DNA of 44,246 nt, taken from assembly GCA_017547585.1 (NCBI GenBank), contig JAFYPH010000028.1, positions 1 to 44,246 of the forward strand, written 5' to 3'. Positions within the stretch are counted from its first letter, which is position 1; each line of letters starts with the position of its first letter. The position numbers and the translations under genes are program-made. The DNA is from Bacteroidaceae bacterium (GTDB lineage Bacteria > Bacteroidota > Bacteroidia > Bacteroidales > Bacteroidaceae). Of the stretch, positions 8,182 through 17,807 are shown one piece after another. The notes beneath the pieces are model-generated. The model saw only the letters and a program-made list of their open reading frames with translations, did not search any database and was not told where the DNA came from.

Positions 8182-10335
8182 TCAGAATCGATCTTCGGGC
8201 TTGGTCGGGTCGGAAATGACAGACTTGGGAACAATCTCGAAGTAGTCGTGCTGTCCCTGAGTACTTTTATCACCATCGTCACGCACATTCTTCATGCGGA
8301 ACCAGTGCTCGCCGGGTGTCAAAGTGAACATTCCAAGCACATAACGCATGGGGATACTCGTTTCGCGTGTCTCCTTGTTACTAGCTACCCTGAAAGAGGC
8401 AGGAGCCTTCATCCAGTTACGGTTGTGCATTTCCTTGTCGTTCTCAGAAATAGCTTGTTCGTCACCATCAAACTTGCTATCGGGTATAAATCCGATAAAC
8501 TCTTCTGTGTCGGTACTGCTTCTAAGGTCTACGGGGATACCTGCGGGTTTTCCGTCTATGTAGAACTGAACCACACTACGGTTGGGGTAACGTGAATAAC
8601 CGAAACGCATCTCGTATGTTCCGGGAGGAACCGAGGGCATAAGGTATTCTATGTCGAACATTGCAGATGCGAGCATTTCATCACCCTGATAGTTGTACCA
8701 TCCATTGCGGCCGCTCAAGTAGAAGTTGTCACTATCCTTGGAGCGGAACTTTGCACGTGCAAGATAGCCATCGGGTATCTGAAATACGTCCACCGTCTGT
8801 CCCTGGTAGTCGAACCAACGGATGTTGTTGTTGGTAAGCTCGGAGAACCACGATGAAAAGTCCCAACGCATGCGCTCGTTAAGTACGTTACCTGCCATCT
8901 CAGCCTCGTTGTAGACAAGGATTTTGTTGATGGGGTGCAAACGTCCGTTAAGAGCCTCGTCCTTGAAGTCGGGCATATACTCAAGAATCATATTGGGAGA
9001 GTATACAATAACGTTGAGGTGCTTGCGCATCTTTTCGTTATAGAACTTCTTTCCTTTATTCTGAGCATAGTTGATTACAACGTCTGTGTTGTACTCTGCG
9101 CTTGTCAAGGGGCGTGTAACCTTAATAAGGGTATGTGACAACTTTGTATCGAAGTAGTCGCTACGGTCGAACTGCGATCCGTACATCATACTCTCACTAT
9201 CGTAGTTACTCTTGTAGTTTTCCATGATGAATCCACCGGGGCCTGTTCCGCTTGCATACTGCAACTGACGGTCGAGGATGTGATAAGCAACGAACTTGTA
9301 CACAGCATTATTGGGGCTTGTAAAGTCGTTTTTATCCTCTGTGCCGTACCACTCGTAGCATGCTTCTATAAGTGCATTCTCGTTGGGGTAACCCTGCTCG
9401 ATGAAAATAGAGTCGGGCTCTACCAACATTGTGTACTTGAACTTACGTGCAGTAGGATAATATACCTTGTGATGAGTATTGTTCTTTGCATAGTACGAAG
9501 TAGATGCCGTTCCAGCAAGATGACTGTTTGCGTATTCAAAATCTTCTACCAAACGCATTGTAGAGTCGAGACCTGTCATTTCGATAAGTTTCGTCCAAAT
9601 ACCGAAGTATTTTGTCTGCGAAACAAGAAGGTCGGGCAATAATGCGGTAGAGGGGTTGAGCACTGCGTCTACAGTCTGCACAATACCATTCTCAACCTTC
9701 TGGTCAAGAACAATGATTCTTGAGTTGTAGTTGAGCAAGGGATAAACAGCACCGGTCGTGTCGTTCACCATATATGTCATAGTGATGAAACGATCGTTCA
9801 TGTTAGGAGAGGGGAATGAGCCTTCGGTGAGGTCAACAGTCATATAGCTTCTTTCGAGCACATGATTCTTGACAATCTCGGTACACATAGAGTCGGAGAG
9901 GTCCTCCAAAATGGGGCTGTGTACACCTGTATCGCGGAAATCCTTGAGTTCAAGAGTACCCTCTTCGAGAGCCTTCATGTCGGCTACCCATTTCTCGTAC
10001 TGCTGTTTCAAATAGTTCTCGATGGCACTGTTGGTGGGCGCGAAACATGTGTACTGTCCATATGTTGACAGGAGGTTACGCGCTGTTGCAACATTACTAT
10101 AGTCTGTATCGGCTGTTATTTTACCGATATAGGCATTATCGAGAATGTATAAGAAATTACTGAAAGTTTCCGATCGATTCTCAAGGTAGTCGATGACCGT
10201 CTCACCGGTAAATGTGTAACGGTTGGACTGGTCAATGTCCTCTGTACAGCATGTGAAGCAGAGAGCTACACACACTGCAAGAGCAACAATAGACTTGTTG
10301 AGAACAATTACCAATATGTTCTTATTATTAAACAT
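8182..10335 (-). CDS. fasciclin-domain lipoprotein C (paralog of B)
   Basis: A 717-residue predicted lipoprotein; the signal peptide ends in FTCC (lipid Cys29 or Cys30). FAS1 domain 1 is shown by H1 YTCFAPTNSAI (about 95-105) and H2 VENGIVQTVDAVLNP (about 214-228). A second has YTMLVEPDSIF and LHPINKILVYNEAEM. The C-terminal part contains PPGTYEMRFGYSRYP, FYIDGKPAGIPVDLR and PGEHWFRMKNV. This pattern resembles jelly-roll carbohydrate-binding modules, an inference. It shares with lipoprotein B the start of the mature protein (TEDIDQSNRYTFTGE) and the last residues (SDPTKPEDRF), so the two arose by tandem duplication. Gap to B is 21 bases. Confidence 0.85.
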   Translation of the reverse strand: MFNNKNILVIVLNKSIVALAVCVALCFTCCTEDIDQSNRYTFTGETVIDYLENRSETFSNFLYILDNAYIGKITADTDYSNVATARNLLSTYGQYTCFAPTNSAIENYLKQQYEKWVADMKALEEGTLELKDFRDTGVHSPILEDLSDSMCTEIVKNHVLERSYMTVDLTEGSFPSPNMNDRFITMTYMVNDTTGAVYPLLNYNSRIIVLDQKVENGIVQTVDAVLNPSTALLPDLLVSQTKYFGIWTKLIEMTGLDSTMRLVEDFEYANSHLAGTASTSYYAKNNTHHKVYYPTARKFKYTMLVEPDSIFIEQGYPNENALIEACYEWYGTEDKNDFTSPNNAVYKFVAYHILDRQLQYASGTGPGGFIMENYKSNYDSESMMYGSQFDRSDYFDTKLSHTLIKVTRPLTSAEYNTDVVINYAQNKGKKFYNEKMRKHLNVIVYSPNMILEYMPDFKDEALNGRLHPINKILVYNEAEMAGNVLNERMRWDFSSWFSELTNNNIRWFDYQGQTVDVFQIPDGYLARAKFRSKDSDNFYLSGRNGWYNYQGDEMLASAMFDIEYLMPSVPPGTYEMRFGYSRYPNRSVVQFYIDGKPAGIPVDLRSSTDTEEFIGFIPDSKFDGDEQAISENDKEMHNRNWMKAPASFRVASNKETRETSIPMRYVLGMFTLTPGEHWFRMKNVRDDGDKSTQGQHDYFEIVPKSVISDPTKPEDRF

Positions 10336-10356
10336 TACTTTCGTATTTACTATTCA

Positions 10357-12570
10357 TTAATATTTATCCTCGGGTTTTGTGGGATCCGAGAGCACTGACT
10401 TGGGAACCATTTCGAAGTAGTTGTGCATGAACTCACTTGAACTGTTACCCATTACGTTTTTGAAACGAATCCAGTGATCGCCCTCGGAGATCGCTACTGT
10501 ACCAAGAATTATACGTGCCGAGTTGTATGCGTCACGCAGATTGGTCTTACCGCTGTTTACAAATGCCGAGGCGGGGCCCTTCATGAAGCCTCTGTTACGA
10601 CGTGCTTTGTCGTCGGCTTCGATAAGGTCGGGGTCGCCCTGCAACTCTGTGCCGCTATCCTTCTTGAAGGCGAAACGCTCGGCTACAAGGTCGCTACCTT
10701 TCTCTGTACGGAGGTCGATGGGAATACCTGTAACCTTACCATCAATGTAGGTCTGCGCAACTCCACGTGTGTCGCAAAGACATGTTCCGAGACGAAGCTC
10801 GTATGTTCCTGCGGGAACGTGGGGGATGCGGTACTCAAAGTCGTACTCACCAGAGGTGATGATCTCGTCGCCCTGATAGTCGGCCCATGAGCCCTCGCTA
10901 CCGCTGTGGGGGTAGAGGTAGTACATGCTGCTACCCTCGGCGCGGAAACGGATACGTTTACAGTAACCTTCGGGGATGCGGTAGTAACACCATGACATAT
11001 TGTCTGTACCCTCGGTCCAACGAACGCTGTTGTTTGTAAGCTCGGGGAAGAATGACATGAAGTTCCAACGCATGCGCTCGTTAAGGATGTTACCCTTCAT
11101 TTCGTCGTTGTTGTAGACGAGGATTCCGCTAACGGGGTGAATCATGGCATTGGTTGCCTCTTGTTTGAACTCAAAGTCGCCACCAACAAGTTCTTTGAAC
11201 TCGGCTACGGGAAGCACGCGGATGTTGATGTGCTTGAGAAGCTCTTTGTTCATACATGTAGCTCCCTTGTTCTGACCATAGTTAAGTACAATCTGACCGG
11301 TGAGTGCGGGGTTAGCCGATGCTGCGTAAGGCTTTGTACATTTAATGGGCTTACCATTACCGAGAAGCGTCTCGAAGTAGTCGTAACGGTCCATACCTTT
11401 GGTTGCACCGTTTGCCTGCTCAGAATCGAAAGAACCAATCTTGATGTTGTCCTGTACGAAACCTCCACTATACTGCAACTGACGGTCGATAACATGGTAG
11501 GCCATCATACGATACAAGGGGTTGTTGGGGCTTGTAAAGTCGTCGTAATCGGCCTGTGTTGTAGGCTCGTGATACTTTTCGCCGTACCATTTGTTGGCAA
11601 AGCTTACCAAACTGTTGGGGCCGTCGTCGAAGCTCTCGATACCATACTGTGCTAATACCTTATCGGGAATTGCAAGGATAGTGTACTTGATATAGTGTGT
11701 ATCGGGAACTTTTGCAATGTCGATACCATTACCCTTCTGCCACTCGCGCTGCTTTTTCTCGCCATAGATGATACCCGTTTTCTCCATGTCGTATGAAGTC
11801 TCGCGGATACGTTTGTCGAGCTCGGTTGCGAAAAGCGCTCTTGAGAACAATGAGAAGATACTGTCCTCGTAGCTCTTTATAAGGTCGGGGCCGAGCGCTG
11901 TTGAGGGGCTGAGCACACGGTCGAGAACCTGAACAACACCATTCTCTACGTCGTAGTCCTGAACGATACATGTTGATGCGTCGTTGAGCTTGAGACGTAC
12001 AGTACCACTGAGCGAATCGACAACTACGAAACGGTAAGTGATGTAACGGTCGTTCATATTGGGCTTACCGAATGCACCTTCTGTCAATTGGAATGTGTGG
12101 TAAGTCTCGTTCTCGATAATATGGTTCTTGGCAATCTCGGTACATTTAGCGAGTGTCAAGTCCTCGAAATAGGGCGAGTGAACACCGGTATCCTGGAATT
12201 CATCGGGGTCCATTTCGCCATTCGCAACGGCAGTACTGTCAGCAATCCATTTCTCGTACTGCTCTACAACGTAGAGGCGGATGGCGCTGTCAGTGGGAGC
12301 GAAACATGTGTAACGTCCGTACGAAGCCAACAAGTGCTTGATAGAGCCTGCAGACTCACGTCCGATAGTGGCTTTACCTAATATTGTAAGAAAATCGCCA
12401 AATGAGTCGGAACGGTTCTCGAGGTAGTCGACGATGGTCTCACCTGTAAATGTGTAACGGTTAGACTGGTCGACATCCTCGGTACATCCCTGCGCTAAAA
12501 AGCCTACGAGGCACAAGGCGCAAACAGCAATTGCTCCTACAAATTTCTTGTATTTATTCGTAAAAATCAT
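10357..12570 (-). CDS. fasciclin-domain lipoprotein B (paralog of C)
   Basis: Predicted surface lipoprotein of 737 residues from the ATG at 12570, chosen because this start aligns the signal peptide with that of lipoprotein C and has an AAAAGAGA stretch just upstream. The in-frame ATG at 12588 would add six residues. The lipobox is LAQGC. Numbering from the upstream ATG, FAS1 domain 1 spans about 48-230, with H1 YTCFAPTDSAI and H2 VENGVVQVLDRVLSP. FAS1 domain 2 spans about 300-497, with YTILAIPDKVL and MIHPVSGILVYNNDEM. The remainder is a beta-sandwich-like module with PAGTYELRLG, TYIDGKVTGIPIDLR and EGDHWIRFKNV, which suggests a galactose-binding-like fold. It follows SusD1 across a hairpin-bearing gap. 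Confidence 0.85.
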   Translation of the reverse strand: MIFTNKYKKFVGAIAVCALCLVGFLAQGCTEDVDQSNRYTFTGETIVDYLENRSDSFGDFLTILGKATIGRESAGSIKHLLASYGRYTCFAPTDSAIRLYVVEQYEKWIADSTAVANGEMDPDEFQDTGVHSPYFEDLTLAKCTEIAKNHIIENETYHTFQLTEGAFGKPNMNDRYITYRFVVVDSLSGTVRLKLNDASTCIVQDYDVENGVVQVLDRVLSPSTALGPDLIKSYEDSIFSLFSRALFATELDKRIRETSYDMEKTGIIYGEKKQREWQKGNGIDIAKVPDTHYIKYTILAIPDKVLAQYGIESFDDGPNSLVSFANKWYGEKYHEPTTQADYDDFTSPNNPLYRMMAYHVIDRQLQYSGGFVQDNIKIGSFDSEQANGATKGMDRYDYFETLLGNGKPIKCTKPYAASANPALTGQIVLNYGQNKGATCMNKELLKHINIRVLPVAEFKELVGGDFEFKQEATNAMIHPVSGILVYNNDEMKGNILNERMRWNFMSFFPELTNNSVRWTEGTDNMSWCYYRIPEGYCKRIRFRAEGSSMYYLYPHSGSEGSWADYQGDEIITSGEYDFEYRIPHVPAGTYELRLGTCLCDTRGVAQTYIDGKVTGIPIDLRTEKGSDLVAERFAFKKDSGTELQGDPDLIEADDKARRNRGFMKGPASAFVNSGKTNLRDAYNSARIILGTVAISEGDHWIRFKNVMGNSSSEFMHNYFEMVPKSVLSDPTKPEDKY

Positions 12571-12623
12571 ATAATTCTCTTTTAACATTTACATAATATC
12601 CAAATGCGTTATTTGGTATTATG

Positions 12624-12649
12624 CTCGACCGGGGAAGCCCCCGGTCGAG
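12624..12649. other. strong hairpin between SusD1 and FAS1 lipoprotein B
   Basis: Perfect 11-bp stem CTCGACCGGGG (12624-12634) with CCCCGGTCGAG (12639-12649), four-base loop. It begins eight bases past the SusD1 stop. In the operon direction no T run follows, so it should not terminate the operon. In the plus direction it is followed by GCTGTTTTTT, which looks like an intrinsic terminator for antisense transcription. A 3'-stabilising or processing role for the SusC1/SusD1 part of the mRNA is the other option. Confidence 0.6.
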
Positions 12650-12657
12650 GCTGTTTT

Positions 12658-14418
12658 TTAGTTCTGTTCGATTGATGAATTACGTTCAAAAGCAGGGTTC
12701 TGCTTGAGCAACGGGTTCAACTTAAGCTCTGACTCGTAGATGGGGCAGAAGAGAGAGTTGATTGAAGACATCTTACTCTGAACGGCACCTGTATTGCTAT
12801 CGAGCTTCTTGATTATGAGGTCGAGGATGTTCTTTGTGCTGTTCTCGATGAGAGCTTTCTGAACAAGGTCGTACCAACGTTTACCCTCGAATGAGAGCTC
12901 GCGGAGACGCTCGTCGAGAACGAGCTTCTTCATAAGATCCTGTGTCATCCACTCTTTGGGATCGATAGAGTCGCGCTCTGTTGTGAGGTTACGCTTGTTG
13001 ACAGCCTGTACAAGCTGGAGTGCGAGGTTGTGGTCGCTGTTGGGTGTTGTAGCGTCGCCATTCTCGTAACGGTAAGCGTAAGCTGTAGCCTTCATAAGCA
13101 ATACGTCTGTCTTGCGGTAGAAGATCCAGTCTGACATGTTCTGACCTGAAGGATACCATGTGGGTGCGTTTGCTGTGGGAGCACCTGTCTTCACTGTGTA
13201 CTTTGTGATTGTGTACTCGGCCTTGTCATCCTGCTTGCCCTTTACTGCACTTGTGAAAGTGTACCAACGCTGGTCGCTGGTCTCGTAGAGGTCAACCATG
13301 ATGGGAGCCTTAGAGGGTACAAGGTAAGAACCTGAAGACTTGTCGTATCCGTAGAAGTCGTTAACAGCACTGTTGTAGTTGTTGCTGTTGAAGTCGAGCT
13401 GGAAGATAACCTCGTTTGAAGTCATGTAACCATCGCGGTTGAACTCTCTACCACAGAAGATCTCGTCGTAAGTTGTGGGGTAGGTCTTCTCCATGGGGTT
13501 GTTAACACCAAGGAAGAAGGGGTTTGTGAGAGTGTCAAGACCGGTCATGCTCTTGTTCTTGTCCTCGTAGTTCTTGATAATCTGACGTTTCATGGGCAGA
13601 ATAACAGAGTCGCAATTCTCGATTACCATTGTGTAGTAGTCGTTTGCGGGACGGATGTTAGCACCTGCGGGGAGGTTGGGATCGTTGGGAGCCCACTGTG
13701 CAAATGCTGCACGCCACAAGTTAACGTCGGCCATCATTGCATATACTGCGTTCTTTGTGATGCGAGCATAGTTTCTTGCATCCTCTGACCAACCACCGGT
13801 CTTCATACAGAGCTTAGATGCACGCTCAAGGTCGGCATAAACGCTGTCGAGAGCCTCGTAGGGAGAGTACTGAGGATAAATCATCTCCTGCTCGTCGGCA
13901 TCCATTGCCACGAATGACATGGGGATGTCGCGGAAAGAACGTACGAGTGTAAAGTGGCAGAGAGCACGCATTGCGTAAGCCTCACCCAAGATTACCTCGA
14001 GGTCACCCTGTGTAAAGTCGGGGTCCTCCTCCAATACGCCGGGAGCATACTGGATGAGCATGTTACAGTAGTTGATTGTCTTGTAGAAGTGCTCCCACTT
14101 GAAGTAGCTGTTTGTCTCGAGAAGGTTAGCCTCTACAATGTATTTAAGGTCGTTCGATGCACCTGAACGGGGGATAATGTTGTCGGCACGAAGCTCGCCC
14201 CACACCATCATACGTTTGATGACATCGCTGTTTGCCATACTGTTATAACAGGTCGCCAACATACCATTGACGTCCTCTGCGGTTTTCCAATAGTTCTCCA
14301 AGATAACGGAGTTTGTGGGATAGATGGTCAAGTAGTCCGTACACGATGTCATCATTGATGAGCATCCGAGGGCAACTGCCATAACCGCTGAACCAATTAT
14401 ATTTTTAATTTTTCTCAT
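12658..14418 (-). CDS. SusD/RagB-family outer-membrane lipoprotein (SusD1)
   Basis: A 586-residue surface lipoprotein of the SusD/RagB family, paired with SusC1 encoded 12 bases upstream. Signal peptide with lipobox MMTSC (Cys26), followed by the typical N-terminal SusD helix (NYWKTAEDVNGMLATCYNSM). The C-terminal family signature LDERLRELSFEGKRWYDLV is present. Length and layout are normal for the family, with none of the repeats seen in SusD2. It would form the lid of the SusC1 channel and help capture the ligand. The ligand cannot be read from sequence. Confidence 0.94.
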   Translation of the reverse strand: MRKIKNIIGSAVMAVALGCSSMMTSCTDYLTIYPTNSVILENYWKTAEDVNGMLATCYNSMANSDVIKRMMVWGELRADNIIPRSGASNDLKYIVEANLLETNSYFKWEHFYKTINYCNMLIQYAPGVLEEDPDFTQGDLEVILGEAYAMRALCHFTLVRSFRDIPMSFVAMDADEQEMIYPQYSPYEALDSVYADLERASKLCMKTGGWSEDARNYARITKNAVYAMMADVNLWRAAFAQWAPNDPNLPAGANIRPANDYYTMVIENCDSVILPMKRQIIKNYEDKNKSMTGLDTLTNPFFLGVNNPMEKTYPTTYDEIFCGREFNRDGYMTSNEVIFQLDFNSNNYNSAVNDFYGYDKSSGSYLVPSKAPIMVDLYETSDQRWYTFTSAVKGKQDDKAEYTITKYTVKTGAPTANAPTWYPSGQNMSDWIFYRKTDVLLMKATAYAYRYENGDATTPNSDHNLALQLVQAVNKRNLTTERDSIDPKEWMTQDLMKKLVLDERLRELSFEGKRWYDLVQKALIENSTKNILDLIIKKLDSNTGAVQSKMSSINSLFCPIYESELKLNPLLKQNPAFERNSSIEQN

Positions 14419-14430
14419 AATTTACAAATA

Positions 14431-17400
14431 TTAGAATCCAACAGAAAGACCGAGTGTGTACGAACGTGAACGAGGTGTCTTAGCTCCATCCTCGGCGCGT
14501 CCCCATGAACCCGGAGAAATCTCGGGGTCGAGACCTGTATACTTGGTCCAGAAACAGAGGTTGTCGGCTGATGCGTAAACGTTCAATGAGTTCAAGCCGT
14601 AACGTTTCAACCAGCTGGGCTCGAAGTTGTAGGTGAGCTGCAAGAATGAGAGACGGATGTATGAAGCGTCCTCAACGTAGCGGCTGCTACCCAACCAGTT
14701 GTAACCTGCTGAGCGGAGTGCGCGGGGAATCTCTGTCATGTCACCCTCTTTACGCCAGCGCCAGTTAACTGCGATACTCTGGTTGTTTGTGGTGTACATG
14801 TTCTCAACACCCATACGTGCTTTGTTCATTACGTCCACGTCGTAACGGTAAGTGAAGTTGGCTTTCAATGTCAAACGTTTGTAGTTGAATGTCAAGCCGA
14901 AACCACCCTGTGCCTTGGGGTTAGAGTTGCCAAGGTAAACGAGGTCGAGCTCGTTGATGTTACCGTCGAAGTTGATATCCTCGTAGATAGCGTCACCACC
15001 CTTGAAGTAGTACTGGGGTTTGCCATCCTCTGTGTCGTAGTTGAATACAATCTGCTTGGGTTTACCATCGGCGTTGTAAACTACGTTACCCTCTGAGTCG
15101 CGAACGATAGGACATGACCAACGCTCGGGGTTGTTGGGGTATTTCTGCTGCTGCTCGAGAGCCTTCTCGTAGTTGCGGTAGCTGTAACGGTAAACGCCTT
15201 TGTAACGGAAACCGTAGATTGAACCCAAGGGGTTACCTACCTGAATACGACCGAGGTAGTTACCGTTGGGGCTGTTGAAGTCGTAGTCGGGGTTGTTGTT
15301 GTCGAGGACTGATTTCTCCATCTCAACAACCTCGTTGAAGTTCTGACCGATGTTGAAGTATGCACTCATTGTGAAGTCCTTAGCCAACTTAACCTTTGAT
15401 GTGCTGATGTTCAACTCCCAACCTCTGTTGCGAAGAGCACCTGTGTTCTTGTAACGGAGTGAGGTGTAACCTGTTGTTGAGGGGATGCTGTAGTTTGACA
15501 TCAACTGGTCGTCTGTGGTGTTGTCGTAGTAGTTGAGCGCACCGCTGATGAGACCGTCGAAGAACTCGATATCAGATCCGAGGTTGAACTCTTTCTTCTG
15601 CTCCCAACGGAGTGTTGTAAGACGCATACCACCGGGAACGAATGAACCTACACCAAGGTAGCTTGAACCGGGAGAGTATGTTGAGTACATGAGGTAGTCC
15701 TGACCGGGAGCCGAACCTGACCAACCGTAACCGGGACGGATTGACAACATGCTGAGCCATTTCTCTGACCACTTCATCCAGGGCTCGTCGCTGATGTTCC
15801 AACGTCCTGAGATAGCGGGGAAGAAGCCCCATTTCTGGTCGGCACCGAACTTGGTGTTACCCTCGGCACGCAATGTGAAGCCGAGTGAGTATTTTGACTT
15901 GTATGAGTAGTGGCTCTGGTAAGCAAATGACATTGAACGCCACTCGCCTGTAGAGGTACCTGCGTCATCGAGTTTAGAACCGATGGTTGTAGAGGTGATG
16001 TTTCCTGTGGGAAGACCGTAAGTTGTCTCTGTCTGCTCAGAGTTTGTACCTGAGTAGAGCTCGTACTGTGCGGTCATTGTAAGGAAGTGATCGCTGTTGT
16101 TGAAGTGGGGTGTGAAGATAAGGTTGTGACGTGTGGTGAACTGCAATGACTTGTAGTCGCGCATGTATGAACGGTTCACGTTTGTATCCTGCCAACCTGT
16201 TGTCACAAGTGCCGAGGGAAGGAATGATGTCTCGGTGTATGTGCTGGCGTTCATGTTAACCATTGCACGGTACTTCAACTGTGTCTCGTCGTCCTCGAGG
16301 CCAAGGAGGTTGTACTCCAACTGCAACTGAGGAGTGATTGTGTATGACTCCTGGTCGTTGCGTGCAAGATAAGCAAGACCCACGGGGTTCTTCATGCTTT
16401 TCTGGTTGCCGTTGAAGTAGTCGGTACCACCACCGGCGTTGTTAAGCATCTGATAGTACTCGTCTGTGGGAATACCATGTGAAATGCCGTTCTCGTCGAA
16501 TACCTGATTCTGGTAGTAGATTGACATGTTAGGCATAATCACCTGTGCGATATCGAGAAGACCTGAATAGTTCTTTCTGTTATCTGTGTAAGAGAAAGAG
16601 AAGTCAGATACAACCTTGATACGGTCTGATACATAGTAGTCGAGAGCCATTGTTGTGGTGAAACGGTCGAGCAACTGACGGATAATTGTACCTGTCTCGT
16701 TGTAGTAACCTCCTGAGATACGGAATGTAGCTTTCTCACCACCACCGGTAAGAGAGATGTTGTGCTCGTTGGTGTAACCGTGTTTAGAAACTGCGTTTAC
16801 CCAATCGGTGTTCTCGTTGTAGTTCTCGTACTCTGCAAAGTCGATGTTGTAGTTCAACTCATCCACAGCTGAATAGTGGTTGCTCTGGCTGGGGTTGAAG
16901 TATGCCTCTTTAAGCATCATAGTGTAGTCGTCACCATTCAAAAGGTTAAGACCGTTGGGAATCCATTTGTCTTTGAAACGGAAGCTATAGTTCAAACGTG
17001 TCTTACCACGTGATCCACGCTTTGTCTTAATCTTGATGACACCGTTAGCACCGCGTGAACCCCAGATAGCACAAGCAGAAGCATCTTTCAATACCTCGAT
17101 TGACTCGATATCCTCGGGGTTAACGGTAAGCAACTGTGCGAATGTCTCTTCGTTGGCATCCTCGAATGAGAACTGCTCACCTGTGGGCATTTCGAAGATG
17201 TTGTCGTTCACCACGATAAGGGGCTCAGCGTTACCGTTGATTGAAGAGGTACCACGCAAACGCATTGTTGTACCCGAACCAAGGTCACCAGAGTTGAAGG
17301 TAATGTCAAGACCCGCAATCTGTCCCTGAAGTGCCTCGTCGACAGACGCGAATGAGAGACCCTCCATTTCGCTCATGTTGAACTTCTGTGTAGCCTGAGA

Positions 17401-17787
17401 AACCTCGCGTGAGAGAATGTCGAGAGCACCCGACTGTGTACGGGGCTTAGCTGTAATCTCGACCTCCTGAAGCTGGTTGTCCTCCTGCATCTTAACATTG
17501 AACACGGTACGTGAACCGATTTCGAGAGTCATTGTCTTATATCCGATATAAGAGATCTCGAGTCGGTTACTTGTATTCTTTACAACCATAGAGAAGTTAC
17601 CCTCCATATCGGTTACGGCAGCCTCGATAATACGGTTGGTCTTGTCACGCTCGGTAACGTTTACCATCATAAGCGGACCTTCGGAATCACTGGAGATGTT
17701 TCCGGAAATTCTCGCACTCTTCTGTGCAAAGGCTGTGCCTACGCAGCAACAGAGAAGGAGAAACAATAAATGTTTTATCTTTATCAT
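14431..17787 (-). CDS. SusC/RagA-family TonB-dependent outer-membrane channel (SusC1)
   Basis: A 1118-residue TonB-linked outer-membrane protein. In order: signal peptide (residues 1-21, ending AFA|Q), carboxypeptidase-regulatory-like domain (about 25-105, with ISYIGYKTMTLEIG), plug (about 120-265, with MRLRGTSSINGNAEPLIVV and IEVLKDASACAIWGSRGANG), then the barrel, ending SRSYTLGLSVGF. It lies 20 bases after the large FAS1 lipoprotein A and 12 before SusD1. SusC1 and SusC2 differ clearly in sequence, so the operon holds two distinct SusCD complexes and not a recent duplication. Confidence 0.95.
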   Translation of the reverse strand: MIKIKHLLFLLLCCCVGTAFAQKSARISGNISSDSEGPLMMVNVTERDKTNRIIEAAVTDMEGNFSMVVKNTSNRLEISYIGYKTMTLEIGSRTVFNVKMQEDNQLQEVEITAKPRTQSGALDILSREVSQATQKFNMSEMEGLSFASVDEALQGQIAGLDITFNSGDLGSGTTMRLRGTSSINGNAEPLIVVNDNIFEMPTGEQFSFEDANEETFAQLLTVNPEDIESIEVLKDASACAIWGSRGANGVIKIKTKRGSRGKTRLNYSFRFKDKWIPNGLNLLNGDDYTMMLKEAYFNPSQSNHYSAVDELNYNIDFAEYENYNENTDWVNAVSKHGYTNEHNISLTGGGEKATFRISGGYYNETGTIIRQLLDRFTTTMALDYYVSDRIKVVSDFSFSYTDNRKNYSGLLDIAQVIMPNMSIYYQNQVFDENGISHGIPTDEYYQMLNNAGGGTDYFNGNQKSMKNPVGLAYLARNDQESYTITPQLQLEYNLLGLEDDETQLKYRAMVNMNASTYTETSFLPSALVTTGWQDTNVNRSYMRDYKSLQFTTRHNLIFTPHFNNSDHFLTMTAQYELYSGTNSEQTETTYGLPTGNITSTTIGSKLDDAGTSTGEWRSMSFAYQSHYSYKSKYSLGFTLRAEGNTKFGADQKWGFFPAISGRWNISDEPWMKWSEKWLSMLSIRPGYGWSGSAPGQDYLMYSTYSPGSSYLGVGSFVPGGMRLTTLRWEQKKEFNLGSDIEFFDGLISGALNYYDNTTDDQLMSNYSIPSTTGYTSLRYKNTGALRNRGWELNISTSKVKLAKDFTMSAYFNIGQNFNEVVEMEKSVLDNNNPDYDFNSPNGNYLGRIQVGNPLGSIYGFRYKGVYRYSYRNYEKALEQQQKYPNNPERWSCPIVRDSEGNVVYNADGKPKQIVFNYDTEDGKPQYYFKGGDAIYEDINFDGNINELDLVYLGNSNPKAQGGFGLTFNYKRLTLKANFTYRYDVDVMNKARMGVENMYTTNNQSIAVNWRWRKEGDMTEIPRALRSAGYNWLGSSRYVEDASYIRLSFLQLTYNFEPSWLKRYGLNSLNVYASADNLCFWTKYTGLDPEISPGSWGRAEDGAKTPRSRSYTLGLSVGF

Positions 17788-17807
17788 AGCAATTATTTCT
17801 TTGCTTA

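Noticed and set aside
12624-12649. Hairpin read as a terminator of the SusC1/SusD1 genes
   Set aside because: No T run follows it in the operon direction and FAS1-B has no promoter of its own that I can see.
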